A DNA stretch of 64,000 nucleotides from contig NZ_JAEFAJ010000001.1 in the NCBI RefSeq assembly GCF_016287535.1, positions 124,001 to 188,000 on the forward strand, written 5' to 3'. Shown in pieces: positions 1 to 7,898 of this stretch. Source of the stretch: Ruminococcus sp. (GTDB taxonomy: Bacteria > Bacillota > Clostridia > Oscillospirales > Ruminococcaceae). The notes below the pieces were generated by a model. The model made no database searches, had not been told where the DNA came from, and saw nothing but the letters and a program-made list of their open reading frames with translations. Made by a program: the position numbers and the translations under genes. The first letter of the stretch is position 1, and each line of letters begins with the position of its first letter.

Positions 1-99
1 CTGCACAGCTTTTTCAAGGGGGATGTCTCCTTTTTCAAGCTCAGAAACTATTCTGCCGAGCTCATTCATATTATCCTCAAAGGTTGATTTTTCTTTCAT
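1..99 (-). CDS. xseB: Exodeoxyribonuclease VII small subunit, 3' end cut off
   Basis: Only the first 33 codons are inside the window. They begin MKEKSTFEDNMNEL and continue to LEKGDIPLEKAVQ, the pattern of the N-terminal helix of XseB (F-E-x-x-x-x-L-x-x-I-V-x-x-L-E-x-G). XseB binds the large subunit XseA to form exonuclease VII, a cytoplasmic nuclease that degrades single-stranded DNA. The start lies 4 bases after the xseA stop codon, so the two are co-transcribed in the conserved clostridial order nusB, (TsaD-like), xseA, xseB. The C-terminal half is beyond base 1, so length and integrity cannot be judged. Confidence 0.88.
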   Translation of the reverse strand, partial: MKEKSTFEDNMNELGRIVSELEKGDIPLEKAVQ

Positions 100-103
100 T
101 TTA

Positions 104-1294
104 TCACCATTTATCAGTTATTTCTGCAGAAGCGCCGCCGCTGCCAAATCTTATACTTACCTTTTCACCTTTTTCAAGGCTCTCTGAACTGCTGAGAAGC
201 TTATCGCCCTTATATACCAATGAATATCCGCGCGAAAGTACTTTCAGCGGACTCAGGCTGTCAAGTTTCGCTGCATTTTCTGCGAGACTTCTCTCAAGCT
301 TGTCCATATATCTTAAATACGCTGTTTCATGCCGCTTATTCAATGATATGATCCGCTCGCCTGCAAGCTGGAGTTTCTTTTCCGGAGATTGAGCCAGAAG
401 TCTTGCGTTCATTGCAACAAAAACGTCTGTTGCCTTGTCCAGCTGAGTTATTGCGGCTTTTTCAATACGTCTTTCGTAAAGAGAAAACTTTTCATATAGT
501 GATTTTATATCAGGAGACGCAAGTTCCGCAGCAGCTGACGGAGTAGGTGCTCTGAGATCAGCTGCGAGATCAGCTATTGTAAAGTCAGTTTCATGACCTA
601 CAGCAGAAATTACCGGGACTTTGCAATTATATACAGCATATGCAATTTTTTCAGTATTAAATACACTAAGATCTTCACTTGATCCGCCGCCTCGTCCTAC
701 GATAATAACCTCGCAGCCAGCAGCTTCGGCTTTAAGTATTCCTCTGCATACAGAATCTGCGGCTCCTTCGCCCTGAACAAGAGCATTGACAGCATAAACT
801 TCACACAAAGGGTAACGCCGTGAAAGTACATTGATGATATCACGTACAGCGGCTCCATTCAGTGATGTCACAGCCCCTATTTTTTTAGGCATTACCGGTA
901 TCGGGCGTTTATGAGCTGTATCAAAAAGTCCTTCCTTCTGAAGCTTCTTTTTCAGCTGTTCGAGAGCAGCTCCAGCTGCTCCGTTTCCCTCTGGAATGAT
1001 ATCATTTACATAAAGCTGATAGGCTCCTTCTCGTTCATAAACCGATATACTTCCTGATACTATTACAGCCATTCCATCCTCCGGTTCAAATTTAAGACGT
1101 GATGCAGATGAGGCAAACATAACAGCTTTTACAGAACTTTCCGGATCCTTCAAAGTGAAATAAATATGTCCGCTGCGGAAATGCCGGACATAATCCGATA
1201 TTTCACCTTTCACCATAACGCCCTGAATATTTCTGTCATTTTTCAGTATTGAAGCTATATACCTGTTTATCTGAGTAACTGTAATTACGGGCAT
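104..1294 (-). CDS. xseA: Exodeoxyribonuclease VII large subunit
   Basis: 396 residues, close to the normal length for the family (about 400-450). It starts MPVITVTQINRYIASILK, followed by an N-terminal OB-fold region (about residues 5-100, with VMVKGEISDY and GHIYFTLKD), then the exonuclease VII catalytic domain containing IGAVTSLNGAAVRDI and the glycine-rich VGRGGGSSEDL (around residue 200) and VGHETDFTIADLAADLRAPTP. The long helical C-terminal part is typical. Exonuclease VII digests single-stranded DNA in both directions. It sits between the TsaD-like gene and xseB with essentially no spacers, so it is part of the nusB operon. Confidence 0.96.
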   Translation of the reverse strand: MPVITVTQINRYIASILKNDRNIQGVMVKGEISDYVRHFRSGHIYFTLKDPESSVKAVMFASSASRLKFEPEDGMAVIVSGSISVYEREGAYQLYVNDIIPEGNGAAGAALEQLKKKLQKEGLFDTAHKRPIPVMPKKIGAVTSLNGAAVRDIINVLSRRYPLCEVYAVNALVQGEGAADSVCRGILKAEAAGCEVIIVGRGGGSSEDLSVFNTEKIAYAVYNCKVPVISAVGHETDFTIADLAADLRAPTPSAAAELASPDIKSLYEKFSLYERRIEKAAITQLDKATDVFVAMNARLLAQSPEKKLQLAGERIISLNKRHETAYLRYMDKLERSLAENAAKLDSLSPLKVLSRGYSLVYKGDKLLSSSESLEKGEKVSIRFGSGGASAEITDKW

Positions 1295-2242
1295 CTATCT
1301 TACTCCCATATCTTTTAAATATCCATATATCGCAACACCTGCAGCATTGTCGCATGAAAACTGCGGTTCCGCGAAGCTGGCTGATCTAAAATGCGAAATA
1401 ATACTGTTTCGGATTATCGCGTCTGACATAACTCCGCCTGCGAAAACAAGCGGCAATTCACCGTACTTTTCTATTGCATAATCAGTCATGGCAATAATTG
1501 TTCCGGCAATAAAATCAAGGCAATATCTTGCTATATTCTCAGGCTTTTCACCATTTTTCAGCATATTACAGCATTTGTTCTCAACACCTGAAAGACAGCA
1601 GCTTCCATTCTTCAGTACAGGCTTGATATCAAACAATTTATCTGCACCATATGCAAGCTTCTCAAGCTCTGCGCCGCACGGGAAATGAAGTCCAAGCATA
1701 AGACCTGTACGGTCCACAGCCTGTCCGGCTTTCAGATCGAGAGATGAACCTATCTCAGTAACTTTTATAATATTTTCCTTGTCAGGCTCACAGAACAGGC
1801 AATCTGTCGTTCCGCCGCTGACATGAAAAGCGATAAAATGATCTTTAGCAAGTTCAAGCCTGTCAGCAGAATAAAGAGCAGCAAGAATGTGACCGATCTG
1901 ATGCGATGTCGTGTACAGCTTAGCACCGGTAACGGCAGAATAAGAACGTGCAAATCCTTCTCCGCAGAGGAAACACGGCATATATGATCCGTATGCGTTG
2001 CGAGGTCTGCATGAAGCCGCAACTGCATCAGGCAAGCCTAAACTGTTCTCGCTGAAAAGCTGCTCTATAATATCCGGAAGCTGCTTTGTATGATGAAATA
2101 CTGCATCACTCTGACGAAGTCCAAGCTCTCCTTCCTTTACAGGCAGGAGTTGTTTACACTGATATATCTTATTTTCTTCACTTATATAAACAGCTGCCGA
2201 AGTAGTATAATTGCTTGTGTCAACGCCGAGATATTCAGGCAT
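1295..2242 (-). CDS. TsaD-like ASKHA-fold protein (O-sialoglycoprotein endopeptidase paralogue)
   Basis: About 315 residues from the chosen start MPEYLGVDTSNYTTS. That ATG fits the homologous core; a longer reading to 2293 would run 59 bases into nusB, whereas this one overlaps by only 8. The fold is that of TsaD/Kae1 (ASKHA ATPase): an N-terminal DTSNYTTSAAV phosphate-loop strand, an HQIGH motif matching the metal-binding HxxxH of TsaD, HVSGGTTD (the second nucleotide-binding loop) and LVFAGGVMSD near the C-terminus. True TsaD makes the t6A base of tRNAs, but this copy lies in the nusB-xseA interval where Clostridia commonly carry a TsaD paralogue of unknown role. I infer a paralogue, not the tRNA enzyme itself; a search for another tsaD in the genome would settle it. 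Confidence 0.8.
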   Translation of the reverse strand: MPEYLGVDTSNYTTSAAVYISEENKIYQCKQLLPVKEGELGLRQSDAVFHHTKQLPDIIEQLFSENSLGLPDAVAASCRPRNAYGSYMPCFLCGEGFARSYSAVTGAKLYTTSHQIGHILAALYSADRLELAKDHFIAFHVSGGTTDCLFCEPDKENIIKVTEIGSSLDLKAGQAVDRTGLMLGLHFPCGAELEKLAYGADKLFDIKPVLKNGSCCLSGVENKCCNMLKNGEKPENIARYCLDFIAGTIIAMTDYAIEKYGELPLVFAGGVMSDAIIRNSIISHFRSASFAEPQFSCDNAAGVAIYGYLKDMGVR

Positions 2243-2651
2243 TTTTATTATCTTCCTTCTGTGAATCTCGTGAGAAAGCTCCGAGAACACCATTTATAAA
2301 AGCAGTGTCTTCTTTATAGGTATACGTCATCGAAAGCTTTATAGCTTCGCTGATAGCTGCGTTCATAGGTGTATTGTCATCATAAAGAGACTCATACAAT
2401 GCAATCCGCAATATTGCAAGATTGAGCTTGGATATTCTTGAAATACTTCTTGATTTGCTGTATTTTGAGATTATTCCGTCAAGCTCCTCAGCGTGGTCGA
2501 GAGTTCCCTCAACAATTTTCTTGACCTCATCGTTTACGGTTATCTCATCTATCTCTTCAGCTATCTCATACAGCTCATTTATATCATCATCACGCAGAAG
2601 CTGCTCGAAAACCAGCTTAAAAGCGCTGTCTCTTATTTCACGTCTGGTCAT
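2235..2651 (-). CDS. nusB: Transcription antitermination factor NusB
   Basis: 138 residues, a standard NusB length. MTRREIRDSAFKLVFEQLLRDD at the N-terminus and ISKLNLAILRIALYE in the second half are the usual conserved blocks; the whole chain is predicted helical. NusB with NusE binds boxA in nascent rRNA and assists antitermination of rRNA operons. It follows asp23 by 57 bases and overlaps the TsaD-like gene by 8 bases, suggesting translational coupling. The ribosome site is AGGAG about 7 bases before the ATG. Confidence 0.95.
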   Translation of the reverse strand: MTRREIRDSAFKLVFEQLLRDDDINELYEIAEEIDEITVNDEVKKIVEGTLDHAEELDGIISKYSKSRSISRISKLNLAILRIALYESLYDDNTPMNAAISEAIKLSMTYTYKEDTAFINGVLGAFSRDSQKEDNKNA

Positions 2652-2708
2652 TTATACTCTCCTTTTTTCAAAGAAATAATACATGGATACCATGTCTTCT
2701 GACACTTA

Positions 2709-3050
2709 TCATTCAAATACTACTCCACTGACTGTAACATTAACTCTCGCAACAGGAACGCCTGTCATATTCTGAACATTTTCCTTAACAACTGTCTGAA
2801 CATCCTGTGCCACATTGCAGGCCTTTTCACCGCTTTTTATTACAATTCTCATATCTATTGCAGCAACATCGCCCATCATACTGATTTTTATAGGACCATT
2901 TTTTCTCAGCTTGCTCATTTTTCCAACTTCGCCGCCCAGTCCTGCAACACCCTTTACATCGAGAGCTGCAAGCCTGGCAATGGCGATAATAACATCATCT
3001 GATACTTTGAGTCTGCTTGAAACCTGTGGCTTCATCTCTTCAACTTCCAT
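2709..3050 (-). CDS. Asp23/Gls24 family envelope stress protein
   Basis: 113 residues. The core (LKVSDDVIIAIARLAALDVKGVAGLGG, then IDMRIVIKSGEKACNVAQDVQTVVKENVQNMTGVPVARVNVTVSGV) is the Asp23/Gls24 (DUF322) fold. Family members are alkaline-shock or membrane-associated scaffold proteins in Firmicutes; in Clostridia this copy almost always sits between spoIIIAH and nusB, as here. There is no membrane segment in the protein itself. It has its own consensus promoter in the gap after spoIIIAH, so expression need not depend on sporulation. An alternative start at the internal Met6 (MKPQVS) is possible. The precise role in this organism is unknown. Confidence 0.9.
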   Translation of the reverse strand: MEVEEMKPQVSSRLKVSDDVIIAIARLAALDVKGVAGLGGEVGKMSKLRKNGPIKISMMGDVAAIDMRIVIKSGEKACNVAQDVQTVVKENVQNMTGVPVARVNVTVSGVVFE

Positions 3051-3124
3051 AGTGAACCTCCATAGGCACTTGTTTTTTTGAGTGTAAATTTTAGCTAATA
3101 CTGTGCATACACCCTTACTATTAT

Positions 3125-3153
3125 ATTATACCAAATAATTTCTCCCAGTTCAA
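3125..3153 (-). promoter_or_regulatory. Sigma-A-type promoter for asp23-nusB-xseAB
   Basis: On the minus strand TTGAAC (3153-3148), a 17-base spacer and TATAAT (3130-3125). It starts about 70 bases upstream of the asp23 ATG and separates the housekeeping genes from the spoIIIA operon. The -35 box touches the spoIIIAH stop codon. Confidence 0.75.
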
Positions 3154-3705
3154 CTATTTTACTTCAAAAATTCTGATATTTTCTGCAGGAACTGATGTTT
3201 CTCCGATAATAATCTCTTTTATGGCAGCTGCCTGTGCTTTATCAAGCCCTTCAGTCTTTACAACAACTTTGGCGTTTTCACCGTCGAGATAGGCTACGCA
3301 GTCTTGAAATCCCTGAGCTTTAACAAGTGATTCGATAGTACCTTCACTTTCGATCAGCTTTGAGACCTGTACAGCATCAAGCGCATTTACCACAGCCTCT
3401 TCATCTGTAACATCTCCCCCGCCTATCATAGTCTGAAGAGTCTGGACTGCCTGATCGCGGTCTCTGAGTTTATCAAGCCTTGCCTGTGAAAAATAGTCAC
3501 CTGACTTCGAAGAAGCATCAGCGCTGACAAATTCTGTTTCACCGTATCTTATACTTTCACTTTTATCATTGACGCTTGATACATCGATATCTGATACCAG
3601 CTTGGGCGACGTTGTGTAATTAATGTATACAGCTACTGCAAGCATCAGTGTCAGACAGGTCATGATTATCTGCTTTTTTCCGATAATAATTGATGGTTTT
3701 TTCAT
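3154..3705 (-). CDS. spoIIIAH: Stage III sporulation protein AH
   Basis: 183 residues: short cytoplasmic N-terminus, one membrane helix (about residues 13-31, IIMTCLTLMLAVAVYI), then an extracytoplasmic domain with the YscJ/FliF-like ring-building fold (FQDCVAYLDGENAKVVVKTEGLDKAQAAAIKEII). In Bacillus SpoIIIAH binds forespore SpoIIQ across the septum and forms part of the feeding-tube channel needed for late sigma-G activity. It is the last gene of a complete spoIIIAA-AH operon. The region between the membrane helix and the ring domain is low complexity, rich in Ser and Asp, as in homologues. Confidence 0.92.
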   Translation of the reverse strand: MKKPSIIIGKKQIIMTCLTLMLAVAVYINYTTSPKLVSDIDVSSVNDKSESIRYGETEFVSADASSKSGDYFSQARLDKLRDRDQAVQTLQTMIGGGDVTDEEAVVNALDAVQVSKLIESEGTIESLVKAQGFQDCVAYLDGENAKVVVKTEGLDKAQAAAIKEIIIGETSVPAENIRIFEVK

Positions 3706-3717
3706 AATAATTCTCCT

Positions 3718-4239
3718 TTATCTGAGTTTTGAAACATAAATATTTCCTAACGGAAGACCAAGTGCAGCAGATACAGCATTATAAACCCTTTCGCATACTA
3801 TAGGGCTGTCTCCTCCACTGCATAAAACAACTGCACCGTTTATTCTTGGATTTTCAACAGTTTCAACAAGTGCGTTCTTCTCACTTCCGCTACCGACAAT
3901 AACACATTTTTCTTCAACATCTGTTTTGTTTTCAGACCGGCTACTGCGCCCTTCAGTTGCATAGATATATTTTTCACTGCTTACGACTGATATGTATACT
4001 CTCACCTCGCCTGCACCGTCAATTCTGCTTAAAAAATCAGAAAGCCTGTTCTCAACAAACACACTGTATTCACCCGCTTTTTTACTGTATTCATCTTTTG
4101 TATTTTTTTCCACAGAATCATTTTCAGGCAGCAAAGAAGATATCATTATCAGAAGCAGTCCTGCGATACCGCATATGGTCATAAATACAGCCCATTTCCT
4201 GCTTTTTAGAAATTCCCTTGCATTTTCAGCCCATTCCAT
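3718..4239 (-). CDS. spoIIIAG: Stage III sporulation protein AG
   Basis: 173 residues with one membrane helix (about 16-36, WAVFMTICGIAGLLLIMISSLL) and a soluble domain that carries the typical SpoIIIAG block: RLSDFLSRIDGAGEVRVYISV, then ARINGAVVLCSGGDSP-like sequence (here NPRINGAVVLCSGGD). SpoIIIAG forms large rings in the mother-cell membrane of the SpoIIIA-SpoIIQ channel. It overlaps spoIIIAF by 14 bases and is followed 12 bases later by spoIIIAH, so all are one transcript. Confidence 0.92.
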   Translation of the reverse strand: MEWAENAREFLKSRKWAVFMTICGIAGLLLIMISSLLPENDSVEKNTKDEYSKKAGEYSVFVENRLSDFLSRIDGAGEVRVYISVVSSEKYIYATEGRSSRSENKTDVEEKCVIVGSGSEKNALVETVENPRINGAVVLCSGGDSPIVCERVYNAVSAALGLPLGNIYVSKLR

Positions 4240-4684
4240 TTATGACCTCCGTTTCCTGTCCGAGACTTCTGCGTATCAGTTCTGAAGCAGATTCAGGATC
4301 TGCTGAACTGATAATGATTCTACTAATACTTATGCTTCCGTCCTCTGAAATATTAACTTCTGCGTCAATTTTTTCTATACTGATACCCGCAGCTTTGAGC
4401 TGTGAATACAATATATCAGCAATGTTTTCACCGGCTTTTCTTGAAAGCTCATTTCTGTATATTTCCACTGAATTACTGTAATCCTTAATATCGATTTCAT
4501 GTATATCAGGAAATTCGGCTTTTCTGAATCCGTTTATTACTAAAGATAAAAACACAACTGAAAATACAAGTCTGAATACAAAGTCTGCCTGTTTTTTCAG
4601 CCGTGTACCTTCTGTCAGCATTCCTAACAAGTATATACCGGCTGATACAAAACATATGGCGTGAACAGCATCGACTATGTCCAT
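4226..4684 (-). CDS. spoIIIAF: Stage III sporulation protein AF
   Basis: 152 residues. Two membrane helices lie near the N-terminus (AICFVSAGIYLLGMLTEG and FVFRLVFSVVFLSLVING), followed by a soluble domain with the ring-building-like fold (ISIEKIDAEVNISEDGSISISRIIISS). This is the SpoIIIAF arrangement. It sits between spoIIIAE (4-base gap) and spoIIIAG (14-base overlap). It is a mother-cell component of the SpoIIIA engulfment channel. Confidence 0.88.
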   Translation of the reverse strand: MDIVDAVHAICFVSAGIYLLGMLTEGTRLKKQADFVFRLVFSVVFLSLVINGFRKAEFPDIHEIDIKDYSNSVEIYRNELSRKAGENIADILYSQLKAAGISIEKIDAEVNISEDGSISISRIIISSADPESASELIRRSLGQETEVINGMG

Positions 4685-4688
4685 TGTG

Positions 4689-5783
4689 TCACCATCCTGT
4701 ATTTTTCATCAATGCAGCAGTACAGAGTATAAACATCATACCGTAGCATACAAGAACGCTTTGAATAATAGCCAGTGTACTGTCAAAGGAGCGCAGAAGC
4801 TTAGTCATCCCTCCTTCATCAAAAATATCTGAAACTGCTGCACCTGCACACATTATTAGTCGGAAGACCACAATTTGCAATAAAACCGGCATTATAATTA
4901 GAATTACTGCGATATTTCCAGCGGCTCCGGCTGTTCCCTGTATTACCAGCAAACTGCTTCGGACTGTCGTGTATGCGTCAGAGACTGCGCTGCCAATTAC
5001 TGGAACAAGTCCTGATATAATAAAACGAGCCGTTTTAGTTGCGGCACCGTCAGCTTTTCCTGCAAGTGTGCATTTTAAATTAGTGTATCCGGTAAACAGA
5101 AGCATTGCTGATGTCAGAAGCCATGTAACCGCTTTCTTTATGATATTCACAGTACCACTGAAATTCGCATTTCCGCATACGCTCCCTGTCACTGACAAAA
5201 GTGTGGCCGCCGATAGCAATGGCATCAAAAAGCTGCATGACAGATTGACTATAAGTTCAGAGGCTGTCAAAACTGTTATATCGTAAACTCCGGCTGTGAC
5301 CGCACCGCCCGAAACAGCCGTAATCCCAGCGTAAACAGGAATAAACGCTGATATAAAACCGCCGCTTAGTTTTACAGCATTAACACCGTTGATAAAAATC
5401 CTTGATAATTCAGGAGCAATAACGGCAGCTGCTGTAAGCGTACACACCGAGCTGTAAATATCAGATGAATTCTTTATCAGCCCGCTTCCTGCTGTTTTCA
5501 GTATAGCTGTAAGTACAGTAACTAAGATAATTGTAACAAGCAGATTTATCGCTTTTCGTTTTGAAAAATCAGTTTTGCTTATGATTTTATCGGTCATTCC
5601 GCTTATTGTCACTTCTTTAGCTTCTTCAGCTTTAATGCCTATATCATATTCATCCATTACCACGTCAATTTGATCGTTATATTCACTTTCTATGTCATTA
5701 ATATCCTCTGCACAGGCTTTTATCGGAACAGATATCATAAACAGAAGCATTATTATCAGAAAAATAAAAGCAGTCTTTTTCAT
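4689..5783 (-). CDS. spoIIIAE: Stage III sporulation protein AE
   Basis: 364 residues: a signal-peptide-like N-terminus (MKKTAFIFLIIMLLFMISVPIKACA), a short acidic extracytoplasmic stretch, then several membrane helices from about residue 75 to the end. Characteristic SpoIIIAE sequence includes GFISAFIPVYAGITAVSGG and FIISGLVPVIGSAVSDAY. It is the polytopic membrane subunit of the SpoIIIA channel. Slightly shorter than the Bacillus protein (about 400) but complete from signal peptide to last helix. Confidence 0.92.
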   Translation of the reverse strand: MKKTAFIFLIIMLLFMISVPIKACAEDINDIESEYNDQIDVVMDEYDIGIKAEEAKEVTISGMTDKIISKTDFSKRKAINLLVTIILVTVLTAILKTAGSGLIKNSSDIYSSVCTLTAAAVIAPELSRIFINGVNAVKLSGGFISAFIPVYAGITAVSGGAVTAGVYDITVLTASELIVNLSCSFLMPLLSAATLLSVTGSVCGNANFSGTVNIIKKAVTWLLTSAMLLFTGYTNLKCTLAGKADGAATKTARFIISGLVPVIGSAVSDAYTTVRSSLLVIQGTAGAAGNIAVILIIMPVLLQIVVFRLIMCAGAAVSDIFDEGGMTKLLRSFDSTLAIIQSVLVCYGMMFILCTAALMKNTGW

Positions 5784-5790
5784 TTCTCAC

Positions 5791-6180
5791 CTACATTATA
5801 CTTCCAATCAATTCAATAAAACCTCTCATCACAGGAATACTTACAGCTATCAATGCACACCGTCCCCATAATTCAGCAGCTGCTCCCATTGCTGATTCTC
5901 CGCTGTCACGGCAGAGTTCTGATGAAATATGTGTTATACAGCATATTCCAAGTGACTTTAACAACACAGAAATATAGCTTTCCGGTATATCCGCAGATAA
6001 TAGTATATTTCTGATTTCATCCAAAGGAGATTCAAGCAAAAGGATTGACGCAATGAACACTGATGCACACACAGCAGCGGACAATAAAAGAGAGTGCTCA
6101 GCGCAGTATTGTCTCAGAAGCAACGAAAAGAGCGACCCGCCTATGCAGAATACGCATACAGTATAACAATTTCCTACCAT
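5791..6180 (-). CDS. spoIIIAD: Stage III sporulation protein AD
   Basis: 129 residues, four predicted membrane segments. The motif SPLDEIRNILLSADIPESYISVLLKSLGICCITHISSELCRDSGESA is the SpoIIIAC/AD family block, ending with alternating membrane sequence. It overlaps spoIIIAC by 7 bases. Together SpoIIIAC and SpoIIIAD form small membrane subunits of the sporulation channel. The N-terminus (MVGNCYTVCVFCIGG) is unusually Cys-rich for the family. Confidence 0.88.
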   Translation of the reverse strand: MVGNCYTVCVFCIGGSLFSLLLRQYCAEHSLLLSAAVCASVFIASILLLESPLDEIRNILLSADIPESYISVLLKSLGICCITHISSELCRDSGESAMGAAAELWGRCALIAVSIPVMRGFIELIGSIM

Positions 6181-6371
6181 AGTCCAAAAACGTTTTTCAC
6201 CCTGTCAAACAGATCACCTATCTCATCAATAATTACGATAAGTACAACGATCAGTCCTGCCAGAGTTGTCATCATAGCCTGTTCTTCACGTTCAGCACGT
6301 TTAAGCACAAGGTTCAGAACAGCAACGATTATACCTGTCCCTGCAATTTTAAAAATAAGATCGATCTTCAT
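6174..6371 (-). CDS. spoIIIAC: Stage III sporulation protein AC
   Basis: 65 residues, two membrane helices (LIFKIAGTGIIVAVLNLVLKRA and AMMTTLAGLIVVLIVIIDEIGDLF) with the family hairpin sequence KRAEREEQAMM between them. This is a full-length SpoIIIAC (B. subtilis protein is about 68 residues). Located 9 bases after spoIIIAB and overlapping spoIIIAD. Confidence 0.9.
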   Translation of the reverse strand: MKIDLIFKIAGTGIIVAVLNLVLKRAEREEQAMMTTLAGLIVVLIVIIDEIGDLFDRVKNVFGLW

Positions 6372-6380
6372 TTTCTGACC

Positions 6381-6881
6381 TCATATCACAATAATTCCTG
6401 CCATAATTCCTCCGAGTATTCCAAGAGAACGGTAAAGCTTTCCTTTTTTTGTATATTCTGCTTTCCTTTGTTCATACAGGCTGTGTATCTCTTCGATGTA
6501 CGCAGATATCACTTTTAATTGTCCGTCTGTATCACTTGTACCAAGTGTTCTGCCGAATTCCCTGAGAAGCTGTTTTTCTTCACTTTCAAGCTTGCTTTTT
6601 AATATAGCGTTTTCCCAGTCGTTTCTGAAGTTTTTTCCTGCTTCATATCTTTCAGGTAAGTTCCTAAAAAAAGAAAGGCCATTAAAACTGTTGTTTTTTA
6701 GCTTTCCTGCAATGCTGTAAACGTCGGAATCACTGCTCTTTAACGTGAATTCACAGATTTGCAGCACTTTTTCAATTTCACGGCATATTTCCGCTCTGTT
6801 TTTCAGTTTTTCCGAACGATCAATTCCAAAGAATGCTCCTCCGAGTATTATCAGGAGCATAGCTGATATTTTTATAACCAT
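6381..6881 (-). CDS. spoIIIAB: Stage III sporulation protein AB
   Basis: About 166 residues. An N-terminal membrane helix (ISAMLLIILGGAFFGI), a T2SS-F-like helical cytoplasmic domain with REIEKVLQICEFTLKSSDSDVYSIA, and a C-terminal membrane helix (SLGILGGIMAGIIVI). The ATG at 6881 is preferred over that at 6890 because GAG lies 9 bases before it. In either case it starts inside spoIIIAA, overlapping by about 60 bases. SpoIIIAB is the partner of the SpoIIIAA ATPase. Confidence 0.87.
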   Translation of the reverse strand: MVIKISAMLLIILGGAFFGIDRSEKLKNRAEICREIEKVLQICEFTLKSSDSDVYSIAGKLKNNSFNGLSFFRNLPERYEAGKNFRNDWENAILKSKLESEEKQLLREFGRTLGTSDTDGQLKVISAYIEEIHSLYEQRKAEYTKKGKLYRSLGILGGIMAGIIVI

Positions 6882-7788
6882 TGCATACACTCTTTATTTC
6901 TTTAACTTTTGATGGCGAAGAGGCTCCGTATAAAAAGACTATGCTGTCTATTGAATTATTCTCAATCAGACTCATTATCTCACGTCTTTTATAAATATCA
7001 TACATACTGCAGCCATGAGCTGAAACAATAAAATGTACACCACAGCCTATTCCGTTCATTATCGCCTCGGAATCTTTCATGGAAGATATCTCGTCGCATA
7101 GTATCACTTCAGGTGAAAGAGTCCTTACTGCTGACATGATCCCGGCTGAACGACTTGTATTTGTAATGATATCTGTCATAGCTCCGACATCATTCTGTGG
7201 CGTTCCGTTATAAATATAAGCTATCTCATTTCTCTCGTCTATTAGCGCAGTTTTGCGAATATTACCATTCAATCTGCACAACTCACGCAAAACTGTAGTC
7301 TTTCCTGAGTTTACTCCTCCGCATATTATTACATTCTTATCATATGTTTCAGCGAAGATCTTATCAGCACATCCTTCGACGCATCGCGGTATGCGGAAAT
7401 TCAGAGATGAAAATTCATATAATACCGGATTCTCTCCTGAAGAATATATACCCGATACTCCGACTCTCACGCCATTCTCAATCACAAAGCAGCCCTCTGA
7501 AAGCTGCTTTGTGGAACAATGAACAGAAAAATGAGATAGTCTGTCAATTATCTCGCGGATTTCTTCTGCTTCAACCTTACAGGCATTTTCATTATATTTT
7601 ACAGACAGCTTCCCGTTTTTTAGAATATACTCTGTTCTATCCGGAAAAACGAAATATATAGGACCTCCGGATCTTATCCTCACCTCCATAAGTCCATCTA
7701 ACAAATCATCCGATAACAATGACATCAGTTTCTGCATTTTTTCCGGAAGATAGCTTAAAACCGTTCTATAGCTTGTACTGTCATTCAT
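6820..7788 (-). CDS. spoIIIAA: Stage III sporulation protein AA, secretion-type ATPase
   Basis: 322 residues from the ATG at 7788, which has AAGGAG 9 bases upstream; the more distal ATG at 7797 abuts that site and is less likely. It contains a Walker A loop GGVNSGKTT (about residues 157-165) and a Walker B VILCDEIS, with the ASCE/secretion-ATPase arrangement shared with type II secretion ATPases. It powers or assembles the SpoIIIA channel in the mother cell. First gene of the operon. Just upstream, GCATATTAT is a weak resemblance to a sigma-E -10 box (CATACAAT); I do not annotate it separately. Confidence 0.93.
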   Translation of the reverse strand: MNDSTSYRTVLSYLPEKMQKLMSLLSDDLLDGLMEVRIRSGGPIYFVFPDRTEYILKNGKLSVKYNENACKVEAEEIREIIDRLSHFSVHCSTKQLSEGCFVIENGVRVGVSGIYSSGENPVLYEFSSLNFRIPRCVEGCADKIFAETYDKNVIICGGVNSGKTTVLRELCRLNGNIRKTALIDERNEIAYIYNGTPQNDVGAMTDIITNTSRSAGIMSAVRTLSPEVILCDEISSMKDSEAIMNGIGCGVHFIVSAHGCSMYDIYKRREIMSLIENNSIDSIVFLYGASSPSKVKEIKSVCNGYKNISYAPDNTRRSILWN

Positions 7789-7845
7789 TTTTATCATCTC
7801 CTTTACTCAATAATATGCTGCAATTAATAAGCATAGAACAAAATA

Positions 7846-7894
7846 GGCGCCTCAGCGCCAACAAAAAAACAGTACACATAAAGTGTACTGTTTT
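7846..7894. terminator. Terminator after the ABC permease operon
   Basis: A 12-bp perfect stem AAAACAGTACAC (7866-7877) pairing with 7883-7894 across a 5-base loop, flanked by runs of T and A on both sides, so it can work in either direction; it lies 5 bases beyond the stop of the permease gene. A second short stem GGCGC-CTCA-GCGCC lies next to it (7847-7859). Confidence 0.85.
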
Positions 7895-7898
7895 TTGC

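Noticed and set aside
7797-7845. Sigma-E promoter for spoIIIAA
   Set aside because: Only the -10-like GCATATTAT is visible and the -35 is poor; noted in the gene entry but not called.
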